From Luteitalea sp. TBR-22 (GTDB lineage: Bacteria; Acidobacteriota; Vicinamibacteria; Vicinamibacterales; Vicinamibacteraceae), in assembly GCF_016865485.1 (NCBI RefSeq), contig NZ_AP024452.1, positions 1,138,501 to 1,202,500 on the forward strand: a DNA stretch of 64,000 bases. Reading direction: 5' to 3'. Below are positions 16,120 to 25,278 of the stretch, one piece after another; position 1 is the stretch's first letter, and every line of letters begins with the position of its first letter. Under the pieces are notes generated by a model. It was not told the DNA's origin, did not search any database, and was given only the letters and a program-made list of their open reading frames with translations. The translations under genes and the position numbers were made by a program.

Positions 16120-17471
16120 GTTCCGTCCCGCCGCCGCGTCTGGCCCCATGAGTAGTCGAAGTTCGGCGGCCCCGGCTTGAAGGGGAACTTCGCCGCGAGC
16201 GCCTCGTCGACCTCCACGCCGTGCCCGGGGGCGTCGTTGGCGACCATGTAGCCGTTGACCTGCTCGGGCGCGCCCTTGAACACCTCGCGCGTCCGGGCCG
16301 GGAACGCGCCGCCTTCGTGGATCCCGAAGTTGTAGGTCGACAGCTCCAGCGCCAGCTGCGCCGCGTGCGCCACCGGTGACGCGTCGCCCGGTCCGTGCCA
16401 CGCCGTGCGCACCCCGAAGAACTCCGACAGCGCCGCCACCTTGCGGGCCGGCGAGAGGCCGCCGATCTGCGAGATGTGGATGCGGATGAAGTCGATCAGC
16501 CGCTCGGAGATCAACGGCAGGTACTCCTGCACGGTGTTGAACAGCTCGCCCATCGCGATGGGCACACTGGTCTGCTGCCGCAACTGCCGGAACCACCCGT
16601 TGTCCTCGGGCGGGAACGGATCCTCGAGGAAGAACAGGTTGTACGGTTCGAGCGCCTTGCAGAGGTTGATCGCCTCGTTGAGCTGGACGCGCTCGTGCAC
16701 GTCGTGCAGCAACTGCACCTCGTCGCCGAGGGCGGTCCGCAGGTGCGCGAACAGCTTCGGCAGCATCCGCACGTACGGCGCCGACTCCCAGATGGCGCGC
16801 GGGTTGGTGGGACCGATGGGCTCGGCGGTGTCGCCGGCCGTCGCCGCGTCGCTGCGCGCGCCGTAGGTGGCCAGGCCCGGGACGCCGCCCTGCACGCGCA
16901 CGTGACGGAAGCCGGCGGCGATGCCCTTGCGCGCGTTCTCGGTGACCTCGGCGAAGTCGCGGCCGCTGGCGTGGTAGTAGCAGTCGGCACCGTGGCGCAC
17001 CTTGCCGCCGAGCAACTGGTAGAGCGGCAGGCCGGCGCGCTTGCCGAGGATGTCCCACAGCGCGATGTCGACGCCGCTCATGGCGTTGAACAGCACCGGG
17101 CCGTTGCGCCAGTACGAGGACATGTACATCGACTGCCAGATGTCCTCGATCTCGTCGACGCGCCGTCCGATGAGGAACGGCCGCAGGTACTCGTCGACGG
17201 CGGTCTTGACGACGAGCGCGCGCTGCGTGAACGTCGCGCAGCCCCAGCCGTGCAGTCCCGGCTGGTCGGTGAGCACCTTCACGACCACCAGGCGGATGTT
17301 GTCGGGTGCCGTGAGGATCACCTGCACGTCGCGAATCCGGATGGCCGGCAGTCCCCGCGGCGCCGCGGGCACCGTCGGCGCCTGCGCCAGCGCCGCGGCC
17401 TCCGTCAGCACACCTGTCCCTACCAGCGCCGAGCCCTGCGCGAGCCGGCGCAGCACGTCACGTCGATGCAT
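16104..17471 (-). CDS. Tat-exported enolase-superfamily protein, D-mannonate dehydratase/RspA-like
   Basis: 455 residues. The N terminus MHRRDVLRRLAQGS is a twin-arginine signal; AGGAGG lies a few bases upstream. The enolase-superfamily barrel has its three metal ligands in DVHERV, FFLEDPFPP and AMGELFN, followed by RIHISQIGG and the TAWHGPGDASPVAH segment typical of mannonate dehydratases and RspA-like proteins. Known members are cytoplasmic and dehydrate D-mannonate or gluconate; a Tat-exported form is unusual but recurrent in sugar-acid-degrading soil bacteria (inference). Its 3' end is formed by the 145-bp repeat. The PQQ dehydrogenase converges on it, so the two are not co-transcribed. 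Confidence 0.8.
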   Translation of the reverse strand: MHRRDVLRRLAQGSALVGTGVLTEAAALAQAPTVPAAPRGLPAIRIRDVQVILTAPDNIRLVVVKVLTDQPGLHGWGCATFTQRALVVKTAVDEYLRPFLIGRRVDEIEDIWQSMYMSSYWRNGPVLFNAMSGVDIALWDILGKRAGLPLYQLLGGKVRHGADCYYHASGRDFAEVTENARKGIAAGFRHVRVQGGVPGLATYGARSDAATAGDTAEPIGPTNPRAIWESAPYVRMLPKLFAHLRTALGDEVQLLHDVHERVQLNEAINLCKALEPYNLFFLEDPFPPEDNGWFRQLRQQTSVPIAMGELFNTVQEYLPLISERLIDFIRIHISQIGGLSPARKVAALSEFFGVRTAWHGPGDASPVAHAAQLALELSTYNFGIHEGGAFPARTREVFKGAPEQVNGYMVANDAPGHGVEVDEALAAKFPFKPGPPNFDYSWGQTRRRDGTVIRP

Positions 17472-17545
17472 GCGGCCTCCTGTGCGCCGCATCCTGTGGG
17501 GCCGGCCGCCGCGTGTCAAGTCGCCGGCCGACCCCTGCCGACGGG

Positions 17546-18847
17546 CTAACGGATCTCGTGCATCCTGCGCACCGACTTGTCGCGGCCTGGCCCGTGGCAC
17601 CGGACGCAGCGCTCGACGACGAGGCCCTGGTCGAGTGCCAACTGGGTGGTGTCGAAGGAGGCGCCGCCGTCGCGCACCATGTGGTCGATCTCCTCGCCCT
17701 CGTCATGGCACGACGAGCAGACGGCGGCCGTCGGGCTGACCTTGCGGTCGTCGGCCGGGTTCATGTCGATCGTCACCGTGCCGGTCGGGCTGATGCTGCG
17801 GGTGTCGAAGGTGGTGCCCAGCACGCCCGGCTTCAGCGGCAGCTCGAACGTGCCGCGCTTGCCGTCGTCGACGTGGCAGGCGACGCAGTTGCGCAGCTCG
17901 CCGGGATACTTGGTGAGCGTGCCTGCGTCGAAGACCGTGTGGTTGAAGCCGATCGCCACGAGCGGCCGCGTGCGGAACCCCGTGGTGCTCGCGTGGATGC
18001 CGTGGACCAGGCTCTTGAAGTCGAGGCTCTGCTCGGGCAGCGTGTAGCGCCCGAGGCGCACCTGCGGGTCGGTGGGCAGCCGGTACACGATGTCGGTGTT
18101 GTTCGGGTTGTGGCACATCACGCACACCTGCGTCTCCTCGGTGCGGTTGTTGCCGTGCAGCGTCAGTTGCGGCGCGGCGCCGGTGCCGTCGGAGCGATGG
18201 CAGCCCAGGCACTTGGTGACGGTCACCACGGTGCGGCGCGGCACCACGGCCGGGCCCGTGATCAGGAACGTCCGGTACGCACTGCGCACCGGCACGCGCA
18301 CGGTCCACGCGCCGGTGGCGTCCTGGCCGGCCGGGTGCCCCTCGAGCGCGACCTGGCCCGTGCCGGTCGCCGTCACCGGGATCGGCAGCGGTGAGGTGGC
18401 GGTGTAGGTGCCGTCGCCATTGGGCACCACGCTCGGCGCCAGCGCATTGATCGGGATGGGCATCGCGGCGCCGCGCGCGCCCGCGGTGTTGGCGTGGCTG
18501 TCGGTGTTGGTGAAGTCACGCGTGCTCCACCCGACCTGCAGGAACAACCGGCTCACGCCGCCGCCTGTCGTCCAGGCGGGATCGGTCTTGAGGTCGTACG
18601 CCGCGCCGGTCAGCGGGTTGGTCACCGAGAAGGTGATGACCGGGTACTCGCCCGGCGCCACCGTGGCCGACCCGGTGGTGAGGCTCCTCACGGCGAGCAC
18701 GTTGAAGCGGTAGGGCGGTGGCGCGGTGGCGGCCCTGGTGCCGATCGTGGTCGCGGCGGCGGCGATCACGAGGCCCGCGGCGATCCAGGCCGCGCCGGCG
18801 CGGCCGAGGGGTGGTGGTGCCTTTCGTCCTGTTGCTGCTCCTGACAT
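17546..18847 (-). CDS. OmcA/MtrC-family pentaheme cytochrome c
   Basis: 433 residues from the ATG at 18847; a hydrophobic segment near residues 18-40 acts as signal or anchor. The N-terminal half (to about residue 200) is a beta-rich domain with VNGDGTYT-like and PVITFSVTNPLTG segments. The C-terminal half carries five heme motifs: CLGCH, CVMCH, CVACH, CSSCH and CVRCH. Further His residues (VHGIHAST, FNHTVFD) are distal ligand candidates. This matches half of a decaheme OmcA/MtrC cytochrome, a family that moves electrons across or outside the outer membrane. No porin or decaheme partner (MtrB/MtrA type) is in the window. It likely serves periplasmic or surface electron transfer. Confidence 0.85.
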   Translation of the reverse strand: MSGAATGRKAPPPLGRAGAAWIAAGLVIAAAATTIGTRAATAPPPYRFNVLAVRSLTTGSATVAPGEYPVITFSVTNPLTGAAYDLKTDPAWTTGGGVSRLFLQVGWSTRDFTNTDSHANTAGARGAAMPIPINALAPSVVPNGDGTYTATSPLPIPVTATGTGQVALEGHPAGQDATGAWTVRVPVRSAYRTFLITGPAVVPRRTVVTVTKCLGCHRSDGTGAAPQLTLHGNNRTEETQVCVMCHNPNNTDIVYRLPTDPQVRLGRYTLPEQSLDFKSLVHGIHASTTGFRTRPLVAIGFNHTVFDAGTLTKYPGELRNCVACHVDDGKRGTFELPLKPGVLGTTFDTRSISPTGTVTIDMNPADDRKVSPTAAVCSSCHDEGEEIDHMVRDGGASFDTTQLALDQGLVVERCVRCHGPGRDKSVRRMHEIR

Positions 18848-19211
18848 GGCACGTCCTTGTTCGTTGTGGCGCGGATCGCATCGACGGATTGTCGGCGCCA
18901 GACGAAGGCGGAGTCCCTCCCGGGCCACCCGGGCACGCGGGACGCCCGCCGCGATCCGCACCTCGACAGTGCAAGCGATGGTCCGCGGGCGGGGCGCGCG
19001 GAATCGGCGGAATGCAGCGGCGAGGTCGCGCTGCGTCGCATTCGAAGACACGCGCGCCATGTCGAAACTACCGGGCGTGCGCCGTTGGTCGGCGCGCGCG
19101 ACACGCGACGTCGGTGGGGCGCTCGTGCCGGGTGAGCGCGATCCCACCGGAAAATGAGTATCCTCACGCGGGGATCGCCGGTTTCCCGGCACCCACGGAG
19201 ACGCGCCCCTC
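18848..19211. other. divergent intergenic region (364 bp) without a gene
   Basis: The spacer separates the pentaheme cytochrome (minus) from the symporter (plus). It has the same base composition as coding DNA and several overlapping open frames, none with a family match or start signal. A possible -10-like GAGTATCCT lies near 19157. No palindrome or repeat stands out. Confidence 0.5.
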
Positions 19212-21020
19212 ATGCAGCTCGCCTTGATCGACTGGGTGATTCTGGTCGTCACCCTCGCCATCTGTTTCGCGCCCGCGCTGTTCTTCGGGCGACGCGCCAG
19301 CCAGAGCACGTCGGAGTTCTTCGCCTCCGGACGGTCGGTGCCCTGGTGGCTGGCCGGGCTCTCGATGGTCGCCACCACCTTCAGCAGCGACACCCCCAAC
19401 CTGGTGACCGACATCGTCCGCCGCAACGGCGTGGCCGGCAACTGGGTGTGGTGGGCGTTCGTGCTCACCGGCGTGTCGACGGTGTTCTTCTACGCGCGGC
19501 TGTGGCGACGCTCGGGGGTGATGACCGACCTCGAGTTCTACGAGATGCGCTACTCCGGGCAGGCGGCGGGCGTGGTGCGCGGCTTCCGCGCCGTGTACCT
19601 CGGGTTCTTCTTCAACTGCATGATCATGGCGACGGTCAACCTGGCCGCCTGCAAGATCGCCGCGATCCTGTTCGGCCTCGAGCGCTGGCAGACGCTCACC
19701 TTCGTCGGGCTGCTCAACGTCGCCTTCGCGGCCCACAGCGGGTTGTGGGGCGTGCTCGTCATCGACATGATCCAGTTCTTCATCAAGATGACGGCGGTCA
19801 TCGCGGCGGCGTACTACGCGCTGCACGCGCCGGGCGTCGGCGGGCTGGACGGCCTGGTGACGCAGCTGTCGGCGCGGCCCGGCCCGGGCGGCCTCGACTA
19901 CCTCGCCATCCTTCCCGACTTCTCCAACAACTGGGAACTCGCCGTCGCCGTGTTCATCATGCCGGTGGCGGTGCAGTGGTGGGCCGTGTGGTACCCGGGC
20001 GCCGAGCCCGGCGGCGGCAGCTACATCGCCCAGCGGATGCTCGCCTCACGGTCGGAGAAGGACGCGCTCGGCGCCGTGCTGTTCTTCAACGTCGCGCACT
20101 ACGTGCTGCGTCCGTGGCCCTGGATCCTGGTCGGCCTGGCCTCGCTCATCGTCTATCCCCAGCTGTCGGACATCCAGGCGGCGTTCCCGAACCTGGACCC
20201 CAAGCTGCTCGGGCACGACATCGCGTACCCGGCGATGCTCAAGTTCCTGCCGGCCGGCTTCGTCGGCCTGATGGTCGGCGGCCTGATCGCCGCCAATTCC
20301 TCGACGATCCTCACGCACCTGAACTGGGGCGCGTCGTACCTGGTGCACGACTTCTACCGCCGCTTCATCAACCGCACGCAGACCGAGGATCACTACGTGC
20401 TGATGGGCCGATACGCGACGGTCCTCCTGTTCATCTGCTCGTCGGCCACGGTGTACCTGCTCGACACGGCCAAGGATGCCTTCGACATCATCCTGCAGGT
20501 GGGCGCCGGCACCGGCCTGCTGTACCTGGTCCGGTGGTTCTGGTGGCGGGTCAACGCCTGGTGCGAGGTCGTCGCGATGGTCAGTTCCTTCGCCATCTCG
20601 ATGGTGTTCCTGGTGCTGGCGCGCAGCGGATCGCCGGTGAGCACCCACGTCGCGCTGGTGTTGACGGCGGCCTTCACCACGCTGTGCTGGGTGGTCACGG
20701 CCTACGTGACCACGCCCACCGACATGGCCGTGCTGGTCGACTTCTACAAGCGCGTGCGCCCGGTGGGCCCGGGCTGGAAGCCGGTCGCCGCCATCGCGGG
20801 CGCCCACGAGCGCGTCGCCGCCCCGGGCGACAACATCCCGTTGGGCCTGCTCGGGTGGGCCGCCGGCTGCAGCCTGATCTGGTCGGCGCTGTTCGCCGTC
20901 GGCAACGTCCTGTACGGGCGCCGCGCGTATGCGGCCATCCTCATCGCCACCTGCCTGGTGAGCACCGCCCTCGTGATCTGGGTGATGCGCGTGCAGTGGC
21001 CGGAGCAAGAGCAAGAGTAG
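19212..21020 (+). CDS. sodium:solute symporter family protein (SSS)
   Basis: 602 residues with about 13-14 hydrophobic segments, starting at LALIDWVILVVTLAIC. The early part SEFFASGRSVPWWLAGLSM followed by TFSSDTPNLV is the SSS-family core (Na2-site helix 1), and GLMVGGLIAANSSTILTHLNW is the conserved TM8-like stretch with the Ser residues of the sodium site. These carriers take up sugars, organic acids or other solutes with Na+. The C-terminal tail is basic and cytoplasmic. It faces, divergently, the pentaheme cytochrome. The last codons (Glu-Gln-Glu-Gln-Glu) and the TAG stop form part of the inverted repeat that follows. Confidence 0.9.
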   Translation: MQLALIDWVILVVTLAICFAPALFFGRRASQSTSEFFASGRSVPWWLAGLSMVATTFSSDTPNLVTDIVRRNGVAGNWVWWAFVLTGVSTVFFYARLWRRSGVMTDLEFYEMRYSGQAAGVVRGFRAVYLGFFFNCMIMATVNLAACKIAAILFGLERWQTLTFVGLLNVAFAAHSGLWGVLVIDMIQFFIKMTAVIAAAYYALHAPGVGGLDGLVTQLSARPGPGGLDYLAILPDFSNNWELAVAVFIMPVAVQWWAVWYPGAEPGGGSYIAQRMLASRSEKDALGAVLFFNVAHYVLRPWPWILVGLASLIVYPQLSDIQAAFPNLDPKLLGHDIAYPAMLKFLPAGFVGLMVGGLIAANSSTILTHLNWGASYLVHDFYRRFINRTQTEDHYVLMGRYATVLLFICSSATVYLLDTAKDAFDIILQVGAGTGLLYLVRWFWWRVNAWCEVVAMVSSFAISMVFLVLARSGSPVSTHVALVLTAAFTTLCWVVTAYVTTPTDMAVLVDFYKRVRPVGPGWKPVAAIAGAHERVAAPGDNIPLGLLGWAAGCSLIWSALFAVGNVLYGRRAYAAILIATCLVSTALVIWVMRVQWPEQEQE

Positions 21021-21170
21021 AAGAGCAGAAGAACAGAAGGCAGAGCGGGAAGTGGCGAAGCTGGAAGTCTTCAAGCCTTCAAGCCTTCAAGCCTTGAAGC
21101 CTTCCTTGACCTTCTTCCTTTCCTTCTGCCTTCCTCCTTCCCGCCCTGCCTTCTTTCCTTCTACTCTTCT
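21019..21170. terminator. 34-bp inverted repeat between convergent genes
   Basis: The arm 21019-21052 (AGAAGAGCAGAAG and on) is the reverse complement, at about 30 of 34 positions, of 21137-21170 (ending CTACTCTTCT). The loop contains three CCTTCAAG octamers and one variant (CCTTGAAG). It can form a long hairpin in either transcript, and it begins in the stop codon of the symporter and ends just before the maeA stop. It is probably a bidirectional terminator or 3' stabiliser. Confidence 0.7.
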
Positions 21171-21187
21171 ACCCTTCTTTCCTTCGT

Positions 21188-22858
21188 TCACGCGTATTCC
21201 CGGTAAACGGGCCGGAACATCCGCGCGCGGATGTCGGCCATCAGGTCGTCGGGCCGCGCCGCCTGCGCCAGGCCCTTCGCGTGCGCCTCCTCGGCGACGG
21301 CGGTCGCGATGCGGAGCGACACCTCGCGGATCTGCGTGAGCGCCGGGTACACGCGCCCGAGCTCGAGGTCGCCCTGGGCCACCATCCCGGCCAGGGTCCG
21401 CGCCGCCGCGAGGAACATCGCGTCGGTCACCTCGCGCGACTCGGCCGCCAGCGCGCCGAGCCCGACGCCGGGGAAGATGTAGATGTTGTTGCCCTGCCCG
21501 GGCACGTGCCGTCGGCCCTTGAACTCGACCTCGGCGAACGGGCTGCCGGAGGCGAAGATCGCGCGGCCGTCGGACCACTGGTACGCCTGCTCCGCGGTGC
21601 ACTCGGCCTTCGACGTCGGGTTGGACAGCGCAAACACCATCGGCCGCGGGTTGAATGCCGCCATCTGCTCGACGATGGGCTGCGTGAACGTCTGCGGCAT
21701 GCCCGAGACGCCGATCAGCGCGGTCGGCTTCAGCGTCCGCACCGCCTCGTCGAGCGTCGCGATGAACGGGTGGTCGTGCGCGTAGGGGAGCTTGTGGTGC
21801 GCGAGGTCGGCCTCGCGGGCCTTCACCACCAGGCCCTTCGAGTCGACGAACCAGCAGCGTGCCCGCGCCTCGGCCTCGTTCAGCCCCTCGGACCGCGCCG
21901 CCTCGACGTAGAGGTCGGCGATGCCCGTGCCCGCTTCGCCCGCGCCCAGGAACAGGAGGCGCTGGTCGCGCAGCGTGCCACCGGTCAGCCGCAGGCCCGC
22001 GATGACGCCCGCGAGCGCGACCGCCGCCGTGCCCTGGATGTCGTCGTTGAAGCTCAGGAGGCGGCTGCGGTACTGCGTGAGCAGGCGGAACGCGTTGGTG
22101 TTGCCGAAGTCCTCCCACTGCAGCAGCGCCTTGGGGAAGACCATCGACACCGCCTGCACCAGTTCCTCGATGAACGAGTCGTACTCCTCCCCGCGGGCGC
22201 GCTTGCGGCGCAAGCCGATGTAGGCCGGCCCCTCGAGCAACTCCTGGTTGTCGGTGCCCACGTCCAGGGTGATGGGCAGCGTGTACGACGGGTGCACGCC
22301 GGCACACGCCGTGTAGAGCGACAGCTTGCCCACCGGGATGCCCATGCCGAGCGCGCCGAGGTCACCGAGGCCGAGGATGCGCTCGCCGTCGGTCACGACG
22401 ATGAGGCGCACCTGGTGCGGCCACTGCGACAGGATGTCGGCCAGGTGGCCGCGGTCGCGCAGCGACAGGAACAGGCCGCGCGGACGGCGGTAGATGGCGC
22501 CGTACTCGAGGCACGCCTGGCCGACGGTCGGCGTGTAGATGAGCGGCACCATCTCCTCGATGTTGTCCATCACCAGCCGGTAGAACAGCACCTCGTTCCG
22601 GTTCTGGAGGTTGGTCAGGTAGATGTACTTCTCGAGGCTGTCCGGCTTGCGGTGCACGGCCGCCAGGCTGCGCTGCACCTGCTCGTCGAGCGTGAACACC
22701 CGGGGCGGCAGCAGGCCGCGGAGCCCGAGGACGTCGCGCTCACGCTCGGTGAAGGCAGTGCCCTTGTTCAAGAGAGGATCGGTGAGGAGCGCGGCGCCGC
22801 GGGGTTGCTGCGGGGCGCCCCACGCGGACAGGTCGGCCGGCGAGGCGGGTGACGTCAT
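21188..22858 (-). CDS. maeA: NAD-dependent malic enzyme
   Basis: 556 residues, the usual length for the E. coli MaeA type. Diagnostic segments are KYIYLTNLQNRNEVLFYRL, MVPLIYTPTVGQACLEY (catalytic Tyr), SRLLSFNDDIQGTAAVALAG (metal Asp pair) and LFLGAGEAGTGIADL (dinucleotide fold), then FALSNPTSKAECTAEQAY. It converts malate to pyruvate, CO2 and NADH in the cytoplasm and so links the TCA cycle to gluconeogenesis. A -10-like TATGCT (minus strand, 22873-22868) lies nine bases before the ATG, suggesting an almost leaderless transcript. It is divergent from the sulfatase gene. Confidence 0.95.
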   Translation of the reverse strand: MTSPASPADLSAWGAPQQPRGAALLTDPLLNKGTAFTERERDVLGLRGLLPPRVFTLDEQVQRSLAAVHRKPDSLEKYIYLTNLQNRNEVLFYRLVMDNIEEMVPLIYTPTVGQACLEYGAIYRRPRGLFLSLRDRGHLADILSQWPHQVRLIVVTDGERILGLGDLGALGMGIPVGKLSLYTACAGVHPSYTLPITLDVGTDNQELLEGPAYIGLRRKRARGEEYDSFIEELVQAVSMVFPKALLQWEDFGNTNAFRLLTQYRSRLLSFNDDIQGTAAVALAGVIAGLRLTGGTLRDQRLLFLGAGEAGTGIADLYVEAARSEGLNEAEARARCWFVDSKGLVVKAREADLAHHKLPYAHDHPFIATLDEAVRTLKPTALIGVSGMPQTFTQPIVEQMAAFNPRPMVFALSNPTSKAECTAEQAYQWSDGRAIFASGSPFAEVEFKGRRHVPGQGNNIYIFPGVGLGALAAESREVTDAMFLAAARTLAGMVAQGDLELGRVYPALTQIREVSLRIATAVAEEAHAKGLAQAARPDDLMADIRARMFRPVYREYA

Positions 22859-22867
22859 GGCAGCCCA

Positions 22868-22943
22868 AGCATATGCCCCGATACACCGCAGTGTCGTGCC
22901 GCGACGCATGCCCGCATCAGCGGCTGCACATGGGCGCTATGCT
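22868..22943. promoter_or_regulatory. divergent pair of -10 boxes for maeA and the sulfatase
   Basis: The same hexamer TATGCT appears on the minus strand at 22873-22868 (nine bases before the maeA ATG) and on the plus strand at 22938-22943 (seven bases before the GTG at 22951). Both positions imply very short or absent leaders. No -35 is obvious. Confidence 0.4.
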
Positions 22944-22950
22944 TGCGCCC

Positions 22951-24396
22951 GTGCCTGCCATACGTTGCCCGGTCCCGGAGAGCCGGCTCCCCCGGCCATG
23001 TCACGTGCGCCGCGGCCGCCGGATCGTGGCGTTGGCCCTGGCGTGCCTGCTCGCGGTGCTGGCGTGGCCGGCCCGTGAGGCGCCGGTGGAGGCGGCCGCG
23101 CCCGGGCTGAACGTGGTGCTGCTGGTCGTCGACGACATCCGCTGGGACTCGATTGGTGCGGCAGGGAACCGGGTGGTGCGGACGCCCCGCCTCGACCGGA
23201 TAGCCGCCGAGGGCGTGCGCTTCGAGCAGGCGCGCGTCACGACCGCGATCTGCATGGTGAGCCGCGCGACCCTGCTGACCGGCCAGTACATGTCGCGCCA
23301 CGGCGTCACCGCGTTCGGTCGCCCCCTGTCGCCGGAGGCATTCGCCGAGACATGGCCCGGCGTGCTCCGTCGCGCCGGCTACTGGACCGGTCTGGTCGGC
23401 AAGTACGACGTCGGCCCAGCCCGCGCCTCCGACTTCGACGTGCTGCATGCCTATCACGGCCGCCACTGGATCGAGGGCCCCGACGGCACGCGGACGCACG
23501 TCACCGAGCGGAACCGCGAGGACGCGCTCGCCTTCCTGCGCGATCGGCCGCGTGACCGGCGCTTTGCGCTCACCGTCGGCTTCTTCGCCCCGCACGCCGA
23601 GGACAACGCCAAGGATCAATACCTGCCGCAGCCATGGAGCGCAGCGGCCTACGAGGGCGTGACGATCCCCGCGCCCCGCCACGGCGATCCGGCGTACCTC
23701 CGCGCGCTCCCACCGTTCCTGTCGGCCGAGGCCAACGAGGGACGGGTGCGGTACCACTGGCGCTTCGACACTCCAGCCGACTACCAGGCATACATGCGCC
23801 GCTACTACCGCCTGATCACCGAGGTCGACGCGGCCATCGGCGCCATCGTCGACCTGCTGCGCGCTCAGGGCGAGCTCGAGCGGACGATGATCGTCGTGAT
23901 CGGCGACAACGGCTACTTTCACGGCGATCGCGGCCTGGCCGACAAGTGGTACCCGTACGAGGAGGCCCTTCGCGTGCCGCTGCTGGTGCGCGATCCGCGA
24001 CTGCCGCGGGCGCGCCGCGGCGGTGCCCCTGGCGCGCGCGTGCTCAACCTCGACGTCGCCCCGACCCTGGTCGCGGCGGCGGGGCTCCCCGTGCCTGCCC
24101 GGATGCAGGGGCGCGACATGGCGCCCCTCTACCTGCAGGCGCGACCGCCGGCCTGGCGGGACGCGTTCTTCTACGAGCACCCGACGATTACCAGTCGCGA
24201 CCGCATTCCCTCGTCGGTCGGCGTGATCGGGTCTGCGTGGAAGTACGTGGAGTACCCCGAGCACGGCCATCGGCAGCTGTTCTCGCTGCGCGACGACCCC
24301 GACGAACTGCACGACCTGGCACGCGATCCCGCGCACGCCGGCCGCGTCGCGTCGATGGCCGCGGAACTCGAAGCCTGGCGCGCTCGGGCCAGGTAG
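22951..24396 (+). CDS. exported sulfatase
   Basis: About 481 residues from the GTG at 22951, preferred because it sits one -10 spacing after TATGCT; ATG 22939 and GTG 23005 are alternatives. A signal peptide follows VRRGRR. Sulfatase hallmarks: VVDDIRWDS (metal Asp pair), the modification site AICMVSRATLLTGQ, LVGKYD, and GDNGYFHGDRG with the metal-site Asp-Asn near the C-terminal third. The modified Cys lies in CMVSR, with Val where the textbook motif has Pro; this variant is, to my knowledge, common in one environmental subfamily. The substrate is probably a sulfated glycan or aryl sulfate. A maturase is not in the window. Confidence 0.87.
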   Translation: MPAIRCPVPESRLPRPCHVRRGRRIVALALACLLAVLAWPAREAPVEAAAPGLNVVLLVVDDIRWDSIGAAGNRVVRTPRLDRIAAEGVRFEQARVTTAICMVSRATLLTGQYMSRHGVTAFGRPLSPEAFAETWPGVLRRAGYWTGLVGKYDVGPARASDFDVLHAYHGRHWIEGPDGTRTHVTERNREDALAFLRDRPRDRRFALTVGFFAPHAEDNAKDQYLPQPWSAAAYEGVTIPAPRHGDPAYLRALPPFLSAEANEGRVRYHWRFDTPADYQAYMRRYYRLITEVDAAIGAIVDLLRAQGELERTMIVVIGDNGYFHGDRGLADKWYPYEEALRVPLLVRDPRLPRARRGGAPGARVLNLDVAPTLVAAAGLPVPARMQGRDMAPLYLQARPPAWRDAFFYEHPTITSRDRIPSSVGVIGSAWKYVEYPEHGHRQLFSLRDDPDELHDLARDPAHAGRVASMAAELEAWRARAR

Positions 24397-24491
24397 CAAG
24401 GGGCTCCGACCGTGCCGCCGCCGATCGGCGAACGGCGGGATGCCCCCGCCCTATCTGTGGTACGAGTAACCGTCCGGAGGATCGACACGAC

Positions 24492-25268
24492 ATGCAACTG
24501 CGCACGACGATGACCGCCGCGCTGGCGGCACTGCTGGTGGCCGGGTGGGCTGGCGAGGTGGGGGCGCAGACGTTGCCCAGGGCTCCCAGGGGATTCACCG
24601 TCGCCTTCAACGGCAAGGATCTGAGCGGCTGGCGCGGGCGGCCGGGCGGCGGCGGCGTGTACAGCCCCTACGTCGAGGCGAAGTTCACTCCCGAGGAGCG
24701 AGCCGCGCGGCAGGCCGAGTGGAACGCCGACCGTGACGCCCACTGGAAGGTCGATGCGGCGACAGGTGAGCTCGTGTCCGACGGCCATGGCGTGCATCTG
24801 GCCACCGAGAAGGCCTATGGCGACTTCGAGTTCCTGGTGGACTGGAAGCTGACGCAGCCGGGCGGCGACTCCGGCATCTACCTGCGCGACTTCCCGCAGG
24901 TGCAGATCTGGGACCCGAACAGCGGCAGGGACAAGAAGAACGGCGCGGAGAAGGGCTCGGGCGGGCTCTGGAACAACAACCCCGACAATCCCGGCCGCTG
25001 GCCGCTGGCGTTGGCCGACAAGCCGATCGGCGAGTGGAACACCATGGCCGTGAAGATGGTCGGCACCCGTGTGTGGGTCACCCTCAACGGCACGCCCGTC
25101 GTCGTCGGGCAGGTGCTCGACAACTTCTTCGACCGCGCGCAGCCGGTGTTGCCGACCGGATCCATCGAGTTGCAGACGCACGGCTCCGAGGTGCGCTTCC
25201 GCAACGTCTACGTGCGCGAGATCGGCAAGGCCGAGGGCGAGAAGTTGCTCGCCACGGTGGCGAAGTAG
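24492..25268 (+). CDS. secreted DUF1080 protein (3-keto-disaccharide hydrolase type)
   Basis: 258 residues, starting at the ATG 11 bases after GGAGG. A signal peptide ends near VGAQT. The single jelly-roll domain has GFTVAFNGKDLSGWRG, FEFLVDWKL, GDSGIYLRD and IELQTHGSEVRFRNVYVREI, all typical of DUF1080/PF06439, some members of which hydrolyse 3-keto-glucosides. The insert between the N-terminal strand and DFEFLV (YVEAKFTPEERAARQAEWN) is longer than in the minimal domain. It follows the sulfatase on the same strand with a 95-bp gap, so the pair may act together on a sulfated or modified glycan. Confidence 0.88.
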   Translation: MQLRTTMTAALAALLVAGWAGEVGAQTLPRAPRGFTVAFNGKDLSGWRGRPGGGGVYSPYVEAKFTPEERAARQAEWNADRDAHWKVDAATGELVSDGHGVHLATEKAYGDFEFLVDWKLTQPGGDSGIYLRDFPQVQIWDPNSGRDKKNGAEKGSGGLWNNNPDNPGRWPLALADKPIGEWNTMAVKMVGTRVWVTLNGTPVVVGQVLDNFFDRAQPVLPTGSIELQTHGSEVRFRNVYVREIGKAEGEKLLATVAK

Positions 25269-25278
25269 GCGCCCGACG

